Origin: Halobellus inordinatus | GTDB lineage: Archaea > Halobacteriota > Halobacteria > Halobacteriales > Haloferacaceae | DNA: 64,000 bases | NCBI RefSeq assembly: GCF_024464655.1 | Contig: NZ_JANHAV010000003.1 | Coordinates: 274,875 to 338,874, forward strand | Direction of reading: 5' to 3' | Part shown: positions 1 to 8,978 of the stretch, in pieces | Position numbering within the stretch: position 1 is the stretch's first letter | How the letters are laid out: each line of letters opens with the position of its first letter | Notes under the pieces: generated by a model | Told to the model about the DNA's origin: nothing | Database searches by the model: none | What the model saw: only the letters and a program-made list of their open reading frames with translations | Made by a program: the position numbers and the translations under genes

Positions 1-88
1 AGCCGTAGCGCGGAATGCCGTGCGTCCCGACGTCGACGTAGTAGACGTCGTCCGTTCCCTCGACCGGGGCGAGATCGCCGATAGCCAT
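1..88 (-). CDS. MBL-fold metallo-hydrolase, N-terminal fragment (runs off the window)
   Basis: Only the first 29 codons are inside the window. The start ATG is the complement of bases 86-88 and the peptide opens MAIGDLAPVEGTDDVYYVDV, which resembles the first beta strands of haloarchaeal metallo-beta-lactamase-fold hydrolases. The zinc motif HxHxDH that would prove the family lies outside the window, so the call rests on N-terminal resemblance only. It is divergent from the next gene, with 115 bases between them. Confidence 0.5.
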   Translation of the reverse strand, partial: MAIGDLAPVEGTDDVYYVDVGTHGIPRYG

Positions 89-203
89 AGCGGAACCGGC
101 GACGCGCGGCGAAAAAAGCGTTCCGTCCGGGCGAGGCCGTCGATCGGTCGTCGGGGCCGACGCGAACCGCCACCCGTTTATCTCACGCGGCCGACGCACA
201 CGT

Positions 204-602
204 ATGAGCGAGACACTCGACGAGGACCTCTATCAGCGCACCCTCAGACTGCTCGAACCCGGCGACATCGAACTCGTCGGTGCGATCGTCCACACCGACC
301 TCGCTGGGCAGGAGGATCTGGAGATGCACGAACTCACCGTCGACATCAACGACGTGATCTCAGAGCACGCCGGGAAGGGCGAGACGTACATCTACGCCGG
401 CAACGACACCGACGAGTTCGCCTCGAATCAGTTCCAGGGGCTGACCCTCGACGACGAGGAGTTCGTCTGGGAGTGCCAGCAGTTACTCCGCGAGGGCGCG
501 TTCGACCTCGTGTTCTACTACGAGGCCGGCCCCGAGCAGGAGACGCTTGCCGACGATCTAGAGGCCCTAGATCACGTCGAGCGCGTGAGGACCGTCCCGT
601 AG
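204..602 (+). CDS. Conserved haloarchaeal protein, DUF5778-like
   Basis: A 132-residue acidic soluble protein with no signal peptide or membrane segment. The opening (MSETLDEDLYQRT..LLEPGDIELVGAIVHT) is what I recall of the haloarchaea-specific DUF5778 family, whose function is unknown. The ATG follows a TTTATC element at 176-181, about 27 bases upstream, so the mRNA is probably leaderless. It sits just before the tetrapyrrole genes, 69 bases from the siroheme decarboxylase, but nothing in the sequence ties it to that pathway. Confidence 0.75.
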   Translation: MSETLDEDLYQRTLRLLEPGDIELVGAIVHTDLAGQEDLEMHELTVDINDVISEHAGKGETYIYAGNDTDEFASNQFQGLTLDDEEFVWECQQLLREGAFDLVFYYEAGPEQETLADDLEALDHVERVRTVP

Positions 603-671
603 CGACCGGCGGATCCCCTCGTTTTCGACCCCTTCGAGACGCTTATCCTCCCGGAACTCCGAGCGTCAGGT

Positions 672-1742
672 ATGAGCGAGGCAGACGCGGACGTCGCCGG
701 GCTTTCGGAACTCGATCGCGCCGCGGTCAACGCCTTTCAGGGCGGCTTTCCGGTCGTCGAACGGCCGTTCGAGCCGGCCGCGGCCGCACTGCGCGAGCGC
801 GGAATCGACGTGACCGCGGCAGAGCTACTCGAACGTATCCAGGATCTCGACGAGGAGGGCGTGCTGAGTCGGTTCGGCGCGCTCGTGAACGCCGAGGAGA
901 TCGGCGGCACGGCGACGCTCGTCGCGATGCACGCGCCCGAGGAGCGCTTCGACGAGGTCGCAGAGACCGTCAACGCGCATCGGGAAGTCGCACACAACTA
1001 CGAGCGCGAACACCCCCACCTCAATATGTGGTTCGTCGTCAGCGTCGCCGACGAGGACCGCGTCCGCGAGGTGCTCGACGAGATCGAAGCCGAGACCGGC
1101 CAGGAGACGTACAACCTCCCGAAACAGCAGGAGTTCCGCGTCGAGGCGAAGTTCCTGCTCGACGGGCCGATTCCCGACGGCGACGTCGACCTCTCCGATC
1201 TGGGCCCCGACGTGACGCCGACGGACCAACAGACGCTCACGCCCGAGGAGCGCGACCTCGTCGTCGAAATCCAGGGTGGCCTGCCGGTGACGGCGACGCC
1301 GTACGCCGACGTCGCCGACGCGATCGGCGCCGAGACGGCGTGGGTCGTCGAGACGATCAAGCGCTTCGAACAGGAGGGCAAAGTCCGGCGCGTCGGCGTC
1401 GTTCCGAACCACTACGCGCTCGGCTACACCGAGAACGGGATGACCGTCTGGGACGTCCCCGACGAGTTGGTCGCAGAGGTCGGCCCCGCGGTGGCGTCGC
1501 TGCCGTTCGTCACGCACTGCTATCACCGCCCCCGTCACGAGGGCGTCTGGCCGTACAACTTCTTCGCGATGACGCACGGCCGCTCGGAGGCCGAGAGCGA
1601 CCGCCGCATCGAACAGGTGCGCGATCGGATGGCCGAGTACTGGGACGTCGACGAAGACGACTGGGACTCGCTGTTCTCGACGCGAATCCTGAAGAAGACG
1701 GGCATCCGACTCGACGAGCGAGCCGCGGCGAACACGGAGTGA
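672..1742 (+). CDS. ahbAB: Siroheme decarboxylase, fused AhbA-AhbB type (Lrp/AsnC-like fold)
   Basis: 356 residues built from two homologous Lrp/AsnC-like halves (about 1-170 and 190-356). The first half carries HNYEREHPHLNMWFVV, the second CYHRPRHEGVWPYNFFAMTHG-type sequence; these are the paired motifs of siroheme decarboxylase subunits AhbA/NirD and AhbB/NirL. The enzyme converts siroheme to didecarboxysiroheme in the alternative archaeal heme route. In most organisms the subunits are separate; here they are one polypeptide, as I recall for other haloarchaea. Older annotations call such genes Lrp-type regulators. The neighbours are SirC and HemA, which fits siroheme-dependent heme synthesis. 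The start ATG at 672 follows the preceding gene by 69 bases. Confidence 0.85.
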   Translation: MSEADADVAGLSELDRAAVNAFQGGFPVVERPFEPAAAALRERGIDVTAAELLERIQDLDEEGVLSRFGALVNAEEIGGTATLVAMHAPEERFDEVAETVNAHREVAHNYEREHPHLNMWFVVSVADEDRVREVLDEIEAETGQETYNLPKQQEFRVEAKFLLDGPIPDGDVDLSDLGPDVTPTDQQTLTPEERDLVVEIQGGLPVTATPYADVADAIGAETAWVVETIKRFEQEGKVRRVGVVPNHYALGYTENGMTVWDVPDELVAEVGPAVASLPFVTHCYHRPRHEGVWPYNFFAMTHGRSEAESDRRIEQVRDRMAEYWDVDEDDWDSLFSTRILKKTGIRLDERAAANTE

Positions 1743-1774
1743 TTCGCCGTGCAACGGGAGGTAGCCACAGACAG

Positions 1775-2557
1775 ATGATTCCGCTGTACCACGATTTTAC
1801 CGACGAGACGGTGCTCGTGTTCGGCGGCGGCCGCATCGGCGCGCGGAAGGCCCACCGCTTCGCCACCGAGGCGACCGTCGTCGTCGTCAGTCCCGACTTC
1901 GGGGAGTACGACTTCGGCGACGCGGAACTCGTACAGGCACGGCCCGATCCAGACAGTGTCGGGACGTGGCTCGATCGAACGGAACCGGCGCTCGTCGTCG
2001 CCGCGACCGACGACGACGACGTGAACGATGCGGTCGCGGCCGCCGGGAGGGAGCGAGGCCTGCTCGTCAATCACGCCGACCGGAGCGTCGGCGGTGACAG
2101 TGCGGTCGACGGTGACACATCCGACAGTGGCGACGATGCCGACAGCGACTGCACGGCTGACAGCGACGACGACACTGACAGCGACGACCTAGCCGACGGA
2201 GACGACGCTACCACCCGAAGTGCGACTGACGTCGTCGTGCCGGCGACCGTCGAGGACGGCGATGTCCGGGTCGCAATCTCGACCGGCGGGCGGAGTCCGG
2301 CGCTCGCGAAGTATCTCCGTGAGCAGATCGAAGCCGAGATCGACGGCGCAGAGTCGATGGCGGCGCTCACAGCGGACCTGCGCGCCGAATTGAAGGCGTC
2401 TGATCTCGATCCATCGACACGTCGTGATGCGATTCGAGCGGTTGTTCGAGAGCCACTGGTTTGGAAGGCTTTACGTACGGGGGAATCTAATCCCCGCCAA
2501 GAGGCGACACGCGTGATACGGAACACGACGGGGGGTGACCGATGGACACGGGAGTGA
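1775..2557 (+). CDS. sirC: Precorrin-2 dehydrogenase / sirohydrochlorin ferrochelatase-type protein (SirC/Met8 family)
   Basis: 260 residues. The N-terminal Rossmann fold shows VLVFGGGRIGARKA (residues 13-26), and a second conserved block, DVVVPATVEDGDVRVAISTGG (152-172), matches the NAD-dependent precorrin-2 dehydrogenase family that makes sirohydrochlorin. Residues 104-150 are an Asp/Ser/Thr-rich insert between these blocks, encoded by a GACAGCGAC-like low-complexity stretch at about 2084-2224; family members normally join the two blocks directly. The ATG at 1775 is 32 bases after the siroheme decarboxylase stop, and the 3' end overlaps hemA by 16 bases, so translation is probably coupled. 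Confidence 0.9.
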   Translation: MIPLYHDFTDETVLVFGGGRIGARKAHRFATEATVVVVSPDFGEYDFGDAELVQARPDPDSVGTWLDRTEPALVVAATDDDDVNDAVAAAGRERGLLVNHADRSVGGDSAVDGDTSDSGDDADSDCTADSDDDTDSDDLADGDDATTRSATDVVVPATVEDGDVRVAISTGGRSPALAKYLREQIEAEIDGAESMAALTADLRAELKASDLDPSTRRDAIRAVVREPLVWKALRTGESNPRQEATRVIRNTTGGDRWTRE

Positions 2558-3942
2558 TCTGTGGGACTCGTGTGTCGCACGACCGCGCCAGCGTCGACCA
2601 AATCGAGGCGGCCACAGGCGAGGACGTACGCAGCGTCGTCGAGGCGCTTCTGGACTCCGAGGGCGTCAGCGAGGCGTTCGCGATCCAGACGTGCAACCGC
2701 GCGGAGGCGTACGTCGTCGCCGACAGCGTCGATGCCGGGCGGCGTGCGCTCGAACCGTTACACGAGGACGTCGACGACGACGTCGTCGTCGAGATGGGCC
2801 ACGAAGAGAGCCTGCGGCACCTGATGCGAGTCGCCGCGGGGCTCGAATCGCTCGTACTCGGCGAGGACCAGATCATCGGCCAGTTCAAGCGCGCGATAGA
2901 GGTCGCTCGCGGCGCCGGTGCGCTCGGCCCGACGTTCGAGACGGGACTGACGAAGGCGGTTCACGTCGGCGAGCGCGCTCGCACCGAGACCGGAATCAAC
3001 GAGGGCGCGATCTCGATCGGGTCGGCCGCCGCACGACTGGCCGAGACGGAAATCGACCTCGACGGCGCGACGGCGCTCGTGATCGGGGCCGGCGAGATGG
3101 GCAAACTGACCGCGGAGGCGCTCGCGGACGCGGGCGTCGCAGAACTCGTGATCGCGAACCGGACGGTCCCGCACGCCGAACACCTGGCGTCGACCGTCGG
3201 GACGGCCGCTCGGGCGATCTCCCTCGAGGAGATCGGCGGCGTACTCGGCGATGCGACCATCGTCGTGACGGCGACGAACCATCCGGACTACCTCCTGGAT
3301 CCGACCGACATCGACGACGCGGGCGAGACGCTCGTGATCGATCTCGCGCAACCGCGAGACGTCGATCCCGAGGCGTCGACGATCGAGCAGGTGATCGTCC
3401 ACGACATCGACGCGCTGGAATCGGTGACCGAGGAGACGAAAGCCGCCCGGAAGGCAGCGGCCCGTGAGGTCGAGGCGATGATCGACGAGGAGTTCGATCG
3501 GCTTCTCGACGCCTACAAGCGCCGCCAGGCCGACGAAGCGATCAGCACGATGTACGAGGCGGCCGAACAGGTCAAATCCCGTGAAGTCGAGACCGCGATC
3601 ACCCGGCTCGAATCTCAGGGCGACCTCACCGAGGAGCAGCGCGAAACCGTCGAGGCGATGGCGGACGCACTCGTCGGGCAGTTGCTCTCGGCGCCGACGA
3701 AGAGTCTCCGCGAGGCCGCCGTCGAAGACGACTGGTCGACGATCCAGACGGCGATGGCGCTCTTCGATCCGGAGTTCGGCACGGTCTCGCGATCGCGGAC
3801 ACGAGCCTCGGCCGACCGGCGTGAGGTCACAGAGGAAACAGCCGACGCTGAGCGGACGTCGACGGACGCCGAGGGAAACCCTAACGACGCGGGCGAGGAA
3901 GACGTCCCGCCGTACGTCCTCGAAAGCGTCTCCGACGACTGA
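2542..3942 (+). CDS. hemA: Glutamyl-tRNA reductase
   Basis: 466 residues. It reduces glutamyl-tRNA(Glu) to glutamate-1-semialdehyde, the first committed step of C5-pathway tetrapyrrole synthesis. The catalytic cysteine is Cys51 in QTCNRAEAYVV; LESLVLGEDQIIGQFKRA (from about residue 104) is the family signature; the NADPH-binding loop is ALVIGAGEMGKLTAEAL (about 175-195); a long helical dimerisation domain follows. The last 60 residues are an acidic extension likely to be disordered. The start overlaps the end of sirC, giving an ahbAB-sirC-hemA gene order that supplies siroheme and heme. Confidence 0.95.
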   Translation: MDTGVICGTRVSHDRASVDQIEAATGEDVRSVVEALLDSEGVSEAFAIQTCNRAEAYVVADSVDAGRRALEPLHEDVDDDVVVEMGHEESLRHLMRVAAGLESLVLGEDQIIGQFKRAIEVARGAGALGPTFETGLTKAVHVGERARTETGINEGAISIGSAAARLAETEIDLDGATALVIGAGEMGKLTAEALADAGVAELVIANRTVPHAEHLASTVGTAARAISLEEIGGVLGDATIVVTATNHPDYLLDPTDIDDAGETLVIDLAQPRDVDPEASTIEQVIVHDIDALESVTEETKAARKAAAREVEAMIDEEFDRLLDAYKRRQADEAISTMYEAAEQVKSREVETAITRLESQGDLTEEQRETVEAMADALVGQLLSAPTKSLREAAVEDDWSTIQTAMALFDPEFGTVSRSRTRASADRREVTEETADAERTSTDAEGNPNDAGEEDVPPYVLESVSDD

Positions 3943-4059
3943 TCCTGTTTCTGCGACTCGCCGCCCGGACGCTTCGGAGACCCCGCCGAACCGGAGACAG
4001 CCCGTAGTTTCGGGGTAACGGGGCGAACCATTATGCGCCCAGCGAGTGACACGTAGCGT

Positions 4060-4335
4060 ATGGCTGAACTACTCTCCGACGACGAGATCCGAACGCAACT
4101 CCCCGACCAGTGGGAACGCGACGGCGACGAGATCGTCCGGACCTACGAGTTCGACGACTACCTGGCCGGCATCGCCTTCGTCACGCACGTCGGCGAAGTC
4201 GCCGAAGAGGAGTTCCACCACCCGGAGATCCGGGTCGGCTACGAGGAAGTCGAAGTCAGACTGACGAGCCACGAAGAGGGTGGCATCACCGAGAAGGACA
4301 TCCGACTGGCGAACCTCTTCGACGCCGAGTACTGA
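4060..4335 (+). CDS. phhB: 4a-hydroxytetrahydrobiopterin dehydratase (pterin-4a-carbinolamine dehydratase)
   Basis: 91 residues, the usual length. The active-site signature EEFHHPEIRVGY places His53-His54-Pro55, and the third histidine is His71 in TSHEEGGITEKD. The enzyme dehydrates pterin-4a-carbinolamine formed by aromatic amino-acid hydroxylases; in prokaryotes without those enzymes it may act in molybdopterin or general pterin repair. The stop is one base before the GTG of the next gene, so the two are probably co-transcribed. Confidence 0.92.
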   Translation: MAELLSDDEIRTQLPDQWERDGDEIVRTYEFDDYLAGIAFVTHVGEVAEEEFHHPEIRVGYEEVEVRLTSHEEGGITEKDIRLANLFDAEY

Positions 4336-4336
4336 C

Positions 4337-4708
4337 GTGCACGCCGCGTACGTCTTCCGCGTCGAGGCCCGCTTCGAGACAGCCCCGGGCGTCAGCGTCA
4401 CGCCGGAGACCGTCGAGACGGTCGTCGAAGTCGCCGCCGATCCGCCCGGCGAGGGCGAGTGGCTGTTCTTCCGGGACGTGCTCTGGCGCGGTGAGGTCGG
4501 CGACGAGGGACACGCCCGCAACCTCGCGGAGTCGTGGCTCTCTGTCCCTGCCGACCGCGTGAGCTTCAGCGAACTCAAACTCGACCAGGAGTATCGCGAG
4601 GCGCTCAAAGCGGAAATCGCGTCGAATCCCGAGCCTTTCGACGGCGACCCGCCCCGCGATGTTCTCCATCGACACCTCGGCTCCAGCATTCGAACCGTCG
4701 ACTCCTGA
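4337..4708 (+). CDS. LWR-salt protein (haloarchaeal family of unknown function)
   Basis: 123 residues from the GTG at 4337, one base after the phhB stop; an upstream in-frame ATG would lie inside phhB and is less likely. The motif DVLWRGEVGD (about residues 47-56) is the reason for assigning it to the haloarchaeal family that databases name LWR-salt. No catalytic motif, signal peptide or membrane segment is visible. Function is unknown; the tight spacing suggests co-expression with phhB. Confidence 0.75.
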   Translation: MHAAYVFRVEARFETAPGVSVTPETVETVVEVAADPPGEGEWLFFRDVLWRGEVGDEGHARNLAESWLSVPADRVSFSELKLDQEYREALKAEIASNPEPFDGDPPRDVLHRHLGSSIRTVDS

Positions 4709-4810
4709 GGGCGAGGAGCGAGGATCCGTCACCGATCACGGCTCGAATCGACCGATTCGACTTCGAACCGACGAAATACACTTACGCGGGGGCGTCCTAT
4801 AGCCGGCCCA

Positions 4811-5518
4811 ATGGTCCCCTCCGACCCCGATGCCGACTACGACTTCTGGCTGTTCGATCTCGACGGCACGATCGTCGACGCCGAGTGGTCCTACACCCGC
4901 GAGGTGTTCGATCGCGTGGGCCAGCGACTCGGCCGGGAGTTCACCGACCGGGAGGCCGAGGTCATCTGGCACGGCCTCGGCGGAGCGCGAGACCCCCAGC
5001 TCCGGGCGTGGGGGATCGACCCCGAGGAGTTCTGGCCGGCGTTTCACGCCGTCGAAGACCCGCAGGCCCGCGCGGAGGCGACGTACCTCCACGACGACGC
5101 CGCGGCGTTAGTCTCTGAACTCGTAGCCGCCGACGTCCCCGTCGGCGTGGTGACGCACTGTCAGGAGTTCCTCGCCGAACCCGTGATCGACCACCTCGAC
5201 GTCGGCGACTGGTTCGACGCGTTCGTCTCCTGCACGCCCGAAATCGGATGGAAGCCCGACCCGGCCCCAGTCCAACACGCGATCGAGCGGTTGGGGCTGG
5301 ACGCCTCACAGCCGGGACGCGGCGTCCTCGCGGGTGACGGCGCGAGCGACGTCGAAGCGGCCTGGAACGCTGGCCTCGAAGGGATTCACGTCGAGCGGCA
5401 CTCGCCACACCGACGCGGCCGCTGCGTGCTCGCGGATTACCGCGTCTCCTCGTTCGACGAACTGTCGCGTGAGTTCCTCGGTAGCAACGTCGCCGCCGAC
5501 GGCGGCACGGTCGAGTAG
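4811..5518 (+). CDS. HAD-family phosphatase, phosphoglycolate-phosphatase-like
   Basis: 235 residues. HAD motif I is LFDLDGTIVD, with nucleophile Asp16 and general acid Asp18. The helical C1 cap follows. Motif II is probably GVVTH with the threonine, motif III the lysine in GWKPDPAPV, and motif IV GDGASDVEAAWNAG. This is the phosphoglycolate phosphatase/beta-phosphoglucomutase subfamily layout, but the substrate cannot be told from sequence. It stands alone between the phhB pair and the convergent moeA genes. Confidence 0.85.
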   Translation: MVPSDPDADYDFWLFDLDGTIVDAEWSYTREVFDRVGQRLGREFTDREAEVIWHGLGGARDPQLRAWGIDPEEFWPAFHAVEDPQARAEATYLHDDAAALVSELVAADVPVGVVTHCQEFLAEPVIDHLDVGDWFDAFVSCTPEIGWKPDPAPVQHAIERLGLDASQPGRGVLAGDGASDVEAAWNAGLEGIHVERHSPHRRGRCVLADYRVSSFDELSREFLGSNVAADGGTVE

Positions 5519-5559
5519 CGCGGGCAGGCCGGGTGAGGAGAGCAGTTAGGCGGCGGCGT

Positions 5560-7473
5560 TCAGGAGGAGTCGTGATCGTACCCGGAGAGCGACGCGAAGA
5601 CGTCCGAGGCGGTCTCTAGTTCGGCGGCCAGTTCTTCGACGCCCGTTTTCTCGACGCGGTCCGGGTTCGCGCGCACGCGAACTGGCTCCGTACCGAGCGG
5701 GACGAAGTCGAGTCCGAGAGCGTCGGCCGTCGCGCGGAGGCCGAGTCCAGCGTCGGCGTTTCCGCGGCCGACCGCGCGTGCGGGACTCTCGAAGCCTTTC
5801 GTTCCGACGCCGTAGCCACGAATCGCGTTGGTGAGGTCACGTCGAGAGGCGTCGCGTTCGGTAGCCAGGTCCTCGATCGCAGCGTCGAGGCTCGCGCGGA
5901 TCCCGGCGTCGCGGCCCCGGTTGACGAACGCGAGGTCGCGATCCACGAGGTCGGCGAGGCCGTCGACGTGTTCCGGGTTCCCCGCCGGCACGACGAGTCC
6001 CCACTCCCGGGTCCAGCCGCCGAGGTCGACGGTCTCGACGTCGCGGTCGACCGGGCCGGCGACGACGGCGACATCCGGGATCGTATTGGAGAGTCGACGC
6101 AGTCCCTCGCGGCTCCCGACCGGGAGGAAGCGCGGATTGTCGAGGCGGTCGAGCAGGCGCGAGAGCGCGGGGTCGTCCTCGCCGACGGCCAAGAGCGTCG
6201 GCGCGCGCACGTCCGGCGAGAACAGTTGGACCTCGACTTCCTCTCCCTCCCCGAGGTACTCGGTGTCGGGATCGACCGCGACGACGCCGTCGGCTTCGAC
6301 GAGCGAGGTCGTCGCGCCGGAGCCTTTGTCGACCGGGTAGACGAGCGTCTGGCCGTCCGCGTCGGTCACGAGGCCGGCGGGCATCAGGCGGAGGCGGCCC
6401 TCGGCGTAGCGCTCACGGCGGGCCATCCGGCCGCGCACGGTCGCGGTCTGCGGTTCGGGGAGCGCTGCGGCCTCGCGGATCGCGGGCGCGACGAACGTCC
6501 GGAAGATGGTGAGCGCGGAAACGGGATAGCCCGGCAGCCCGACGTAGGCGCTGTCGCCGAGTTCGCCGATGAGCATCGGCTTGCCGGGTTTGACCGCGAC
6601 GCCGTGTAAGAGGAGTTCGCCGCGCTCTTCGACGACGCGGTAGATCACGTCGACCGCCGAGGCCGAGGTCGACCCCGAGGAGAGGACGAGGTCGCACTCG
6701 TCGGCCGCCTCGAGGAGCAACCGCTCCATCTCCGCGTAGTCGTCGCCGGCGTGGGGGTACAGTTTCGCCTCCCCGCCAGCCTCCTCGACGCCCGCGGCGA
6801 TCGTGTAGCTGTTCACGTCGTAGATCTCGCCGCGCTCGCTGTGGAGTTTCTCGCCCGGTCGGACGAGTTCGTCGCCGGTGGAGACGATGCCGATCGTCGG
6901 CGTCCCACGGACAGGGACCTCGTCGAGGCCGAGCGCCGAGAGCAGGCCGATCTCGCGGGGCGTGAGTCGCGTTCCGGGGCCGAGCGCCCGCGCGCCGGCC
7001 GCGACGTCGGTGCCGGCGAGCATCACGTTGTCGCCGGGCGCGACCGCGTTGCGGACGGCGACCGCGCTCGGTGTCTGCGCATCGGCGTCGGTCAGTTCCT
7101 CGGTCCGCTCGACCATCACGACCGCGTCCGCGCCGGCGGGCATCACCGCGCCGGTCGAGATCTCGGCCGCCTCGCCCGCACCGACTTCGACCTCGGGTTC
7201 GGTGCCCGCGTGGACCGTCCCGACGAGGTCGAACTCGATCGGGTCGGCCTCGTCGGCCCCGAAGGTGTCGCGACCGCGGACCGCGTAGCCGTCGACGCTC
7301 GCGCGGTCGAACCCGGGGACATCGAGGTCCGCGTCGATCCGTTCGGCGAGGACGCGACCGCGCGCCTCTGCCAGCGGGACTGTCTCGGAATCGGGCGCGA
7401 GATCCAGCGACGCGATGGCCTCGCGGGCGACTTCCGGATCTGCGAGGTCGCGGAACTGCTTGCGGTCGCTCAC
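5560..7473 (-). CDS. moeA2: MoeA-type molybdopterin biosynthesis protein fused to a C-terminal periplasmic-binding-like domain
   Basis: 637 residues. Residues 1 to about 400 are a full MoeA unit: FDRASVDGYAVRGRDTFGAD, the SSGSTSASAVD loop and the GLPGYPVSA motif that binds molybdopterin. After a linker, residues about 410-637 resemble the type-2 periplasmic-binding/LysR-effector fold, with ALSRLLDRLDNPRFLPVGSR, VAVVAGPVD and GLGLRATADALGLDFVPL; such domains sense molybdate or small anions. GTG at 7473 is preferred over GTG at 7482 because GGGAG lies 8 bases before it and it overlaps the upstream stop by 4 bases (GTGA). It is translated after moeA1. Confidence 0.9.
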   Translation of the reverse strand: MSDRKQFRDLADPEVAREAIASLDLAPDSETVPLAEARGRVLAERIDADLDVPGFDRASVDGYAVRGRDTFGADEADPIEFDLVGTVHAGTEPEVEVGAGEAAEISTGAVMPAGADAVVMVERTEELTDADAQTPSAVAVRNAVAPGDNVMLAGTDVAAGARALGPGTRLTPREIGLLSALGLDEVPVRGTPTIGIVSTGDELVRPGEKLHSERGEIYDVNSYTIAAGVEEAGGEAKLYPHAGDDYAEMERLLLEAADECDLVLSSGSTSASAVDVIYRVVEERGELLLHGVAVKPGKPMLIGELGDSAYVGLPGYPVSALTIFRTFVAPAIREAAALPEPQTATVRGRMARRERYAEGRLRLMPAGLVTDADGQTLVYPVDKGSGATTSLVEADGVVAVDPDTEYLGEGEEVEVQLFSPDVRAPTLLAVGEDDPALSRLLDRLDNPRFLPVGSREGLRRLSNTIPDVAVVAGPVDRDVETVDLGGWTREWGLVVPAGNPEHVDGLADLVDRDLAFVNRGRDAGIRASLDAAIEDLATERDASRRDLTNAIRGYGVGTKGFESPARAVGRGNADAGLGLRATADALGLDFVPLGTEPVRVRANPDRVEKTGVEELAAELETASDVFASLSGYDHDSS

Positions 7474-8765
7474 GCCGACCACTCCCAGTGTTCGACCGTC
7501 ACGGTCTCACCGACGTCGAATCCCTCGCGACCCTCGGGAACGACGACCCAGCCGTCGGCCAGCGCCACAGACGAGAGGACGCCCGATCCGGAGGCGCGCG
7601 TCGGCGTCGCGGTCGGGACACTCGACGCGTCGTCGTCGCCGTCGTTCCCGCGTCCATCGTCGTCGACTTTGACGCGGGCGAACGTCCGGACGCCGGGTTC
7701 GCTCGGGATCTTTCTGGCGAGTTCGGCCTCTGTAGTCGGCGGCGGATCGTCCGGGAGATGACCGACGTACTTCAGCACGGGACGGAGGAACTGGACCGCG
7801 TTGACGATGGCGGCGACGGGGTAACCCGGCAGCATCACGATCGGTGTGTCCTCGACGATGCCGAGCGCGACCGGGTGCCCCGGCTTGAGCGCGACGCCGT
7901 GGACGAGCACCTCGCCGAGGTCGTCGACGACTTCGGGCAGGAGGTCGCGCGCGCCGACCGAGGAACCGCCGGTCGTGACGACGATGTCCTTCGTCAGATC
8001 GCGCTGGATCGCCGCGCGAAGGGCCGATTCGTCGTCGGTGACGACGTTGCGGTACGTCGGCACGCCGCCCCAGCGGTCGACGAGCCGCGAGACAGTCAAG
8101 CCGTTGGTCTCGATCACTTCGCCCGGTTGCGGGTCCTCCTGTACGAGTTCTTCGCCCGTCGGGATCACGCCGACGGTCGGGCGCTCGTACGCAGTGACGC
8201 GGTCGACGCCGACCGATTTCAACAGGCCGAGATCGGAGGGTCGCAGGCGGTGTCCGGGCTCGAACAGCTCTTGGCCGTCCGCGACGTCCTCGCCGACGGG
8301 CGCGACGTTCTCGCCGTCGGTGACGGCGTCGAACACTTCCAGGTCGTCGCCGACGTGCTCTGCGTGTTCGATCATCACGACGGCGTCGGCACCCTCGGGG
8401 AGTTTGCTCCCGGTGTGGACCCGAACGGCAGTCTCGGGGTCGACGGGCGTCTCCGGGACGGAGTGCGGTTCGGCGTCGGCGACGCGGAGGATGCCCGGAG
8501 AGCGGTCCGACGCGCCGAAAGTGTCGCGGGCGCGGACCGCCCAGCCGTCCATCGCCGCGCGGTCGTAGTTCGGGACGGCCCGCGGCGAGGAGACCGGTTC
8601 GGCGAGCGCGCGGCCGTCCGCTGGAACGAGCGAGAGCCGCTCAGTCCGCTCGTGCGGCGTCGCCGCGTCGAGGAGTCGACGCCGGGCGTCGGCCACTCGC
8701 GTTCGGTCCTTGAACCCGGCCGATCGGCGGTCGGGAGGCGTCTCGTCAGTGTCCGCAGAATCCAT
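7470..8765 (-). CDS. moeA1: Molybdopterin molybdenumtransferase MoeA
   Basis: 431 residues from the ATG at 8765, preferred over an in-frame start 60 bases upstream because family homology begins at about residue 15 and a T-rich TATA-like element lies about 25 bases before it. MoeA motifs in order: YDRAAMDGWAVRARDTFGAS, GADAVVMIEHAE, VTTGGSSVGARDLLPEV and PGYPVAAIVNAVQF. It inserts molybdate into adenylylated molybdopterin to make Mo cofactor. It is the first gene of a two-gene operon with the MoeA-PBP fusion, which overlaps its stop. Confidence 0.93.
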   Translation of the reverse strand: MDSADTDETPPDRRSAGFKDRTRVADARRRLLDAATPHERTERLSLVPADGRALAEPVSSPRAVPNYDRAAMDGWAVRARDTFGASDRSPGILRVADAEPHSVPETPVDPETAVRVHTGSKLPEGADAVVMIEHAEHVGDDLEVFDAVTDGENVAPVGEDVADGQELFEPGHRLRPSDLGLLKSVGVDRVTAYERPTVGVIPTGEELVQEDPQPGEVIETNGLTVSRLVDRWGGVPTYRNVVTDDESALRAAIQRDLTKDIVVTTGGSSVGARDLLPEVVDDLGEVLVHGVALKPGHPVALGIVEDTPIVMLPGYPVAAIVNAVQFLRPVLKYVGHLPDDPPPTTEAELARKIPSEPGVRTFARVKVDDDGRGNDGDDDASSVPTATPTRASGSGVLSSVALADGWVVVPEGREGFDVGETVTVEHWEWSA

Positions 8766-8978
8766 ACCGGAGGTTGCGCGCGCCAGTACAAAAAGAACCG
8801 CGCCACAAGAGCAATGCCGACGCACCGTTGGTGAGGCGAGCGGGACCGCCGATCGGCCACTGCGACAGCCGACTGGAAACGGCCGTCGCCGGCCGCCCCG
8901 GGCGCTGTATAGCTTTTGTGGCCGATATTCGCTAGCACAACCGCGGCCTTTTTCGACCCGCCGGTCTAACTCTCGTCT

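Noticed and set aside
825-1754. Long minus-strand open frame opposite the siroheme decarboxylase
   Set aside because: Antisense of a GC-rich coding region; composition is that of a frame shadow and no domain is visible.
20-1774. A plus-strand open frame of about 585 codons before the sirC start
   Set aside because: It is Arg-rich, overlaps two well-supported genes in another frame, and only its final 260 codons from 1775 are a recognisable protein.
7071-8834. Plus-strand frame of nearly 590 codons opposite the moeA genes
   Set aside because: Arg/Pro-rich shadow; both moeA genes carry their family motifs on the minus strand.
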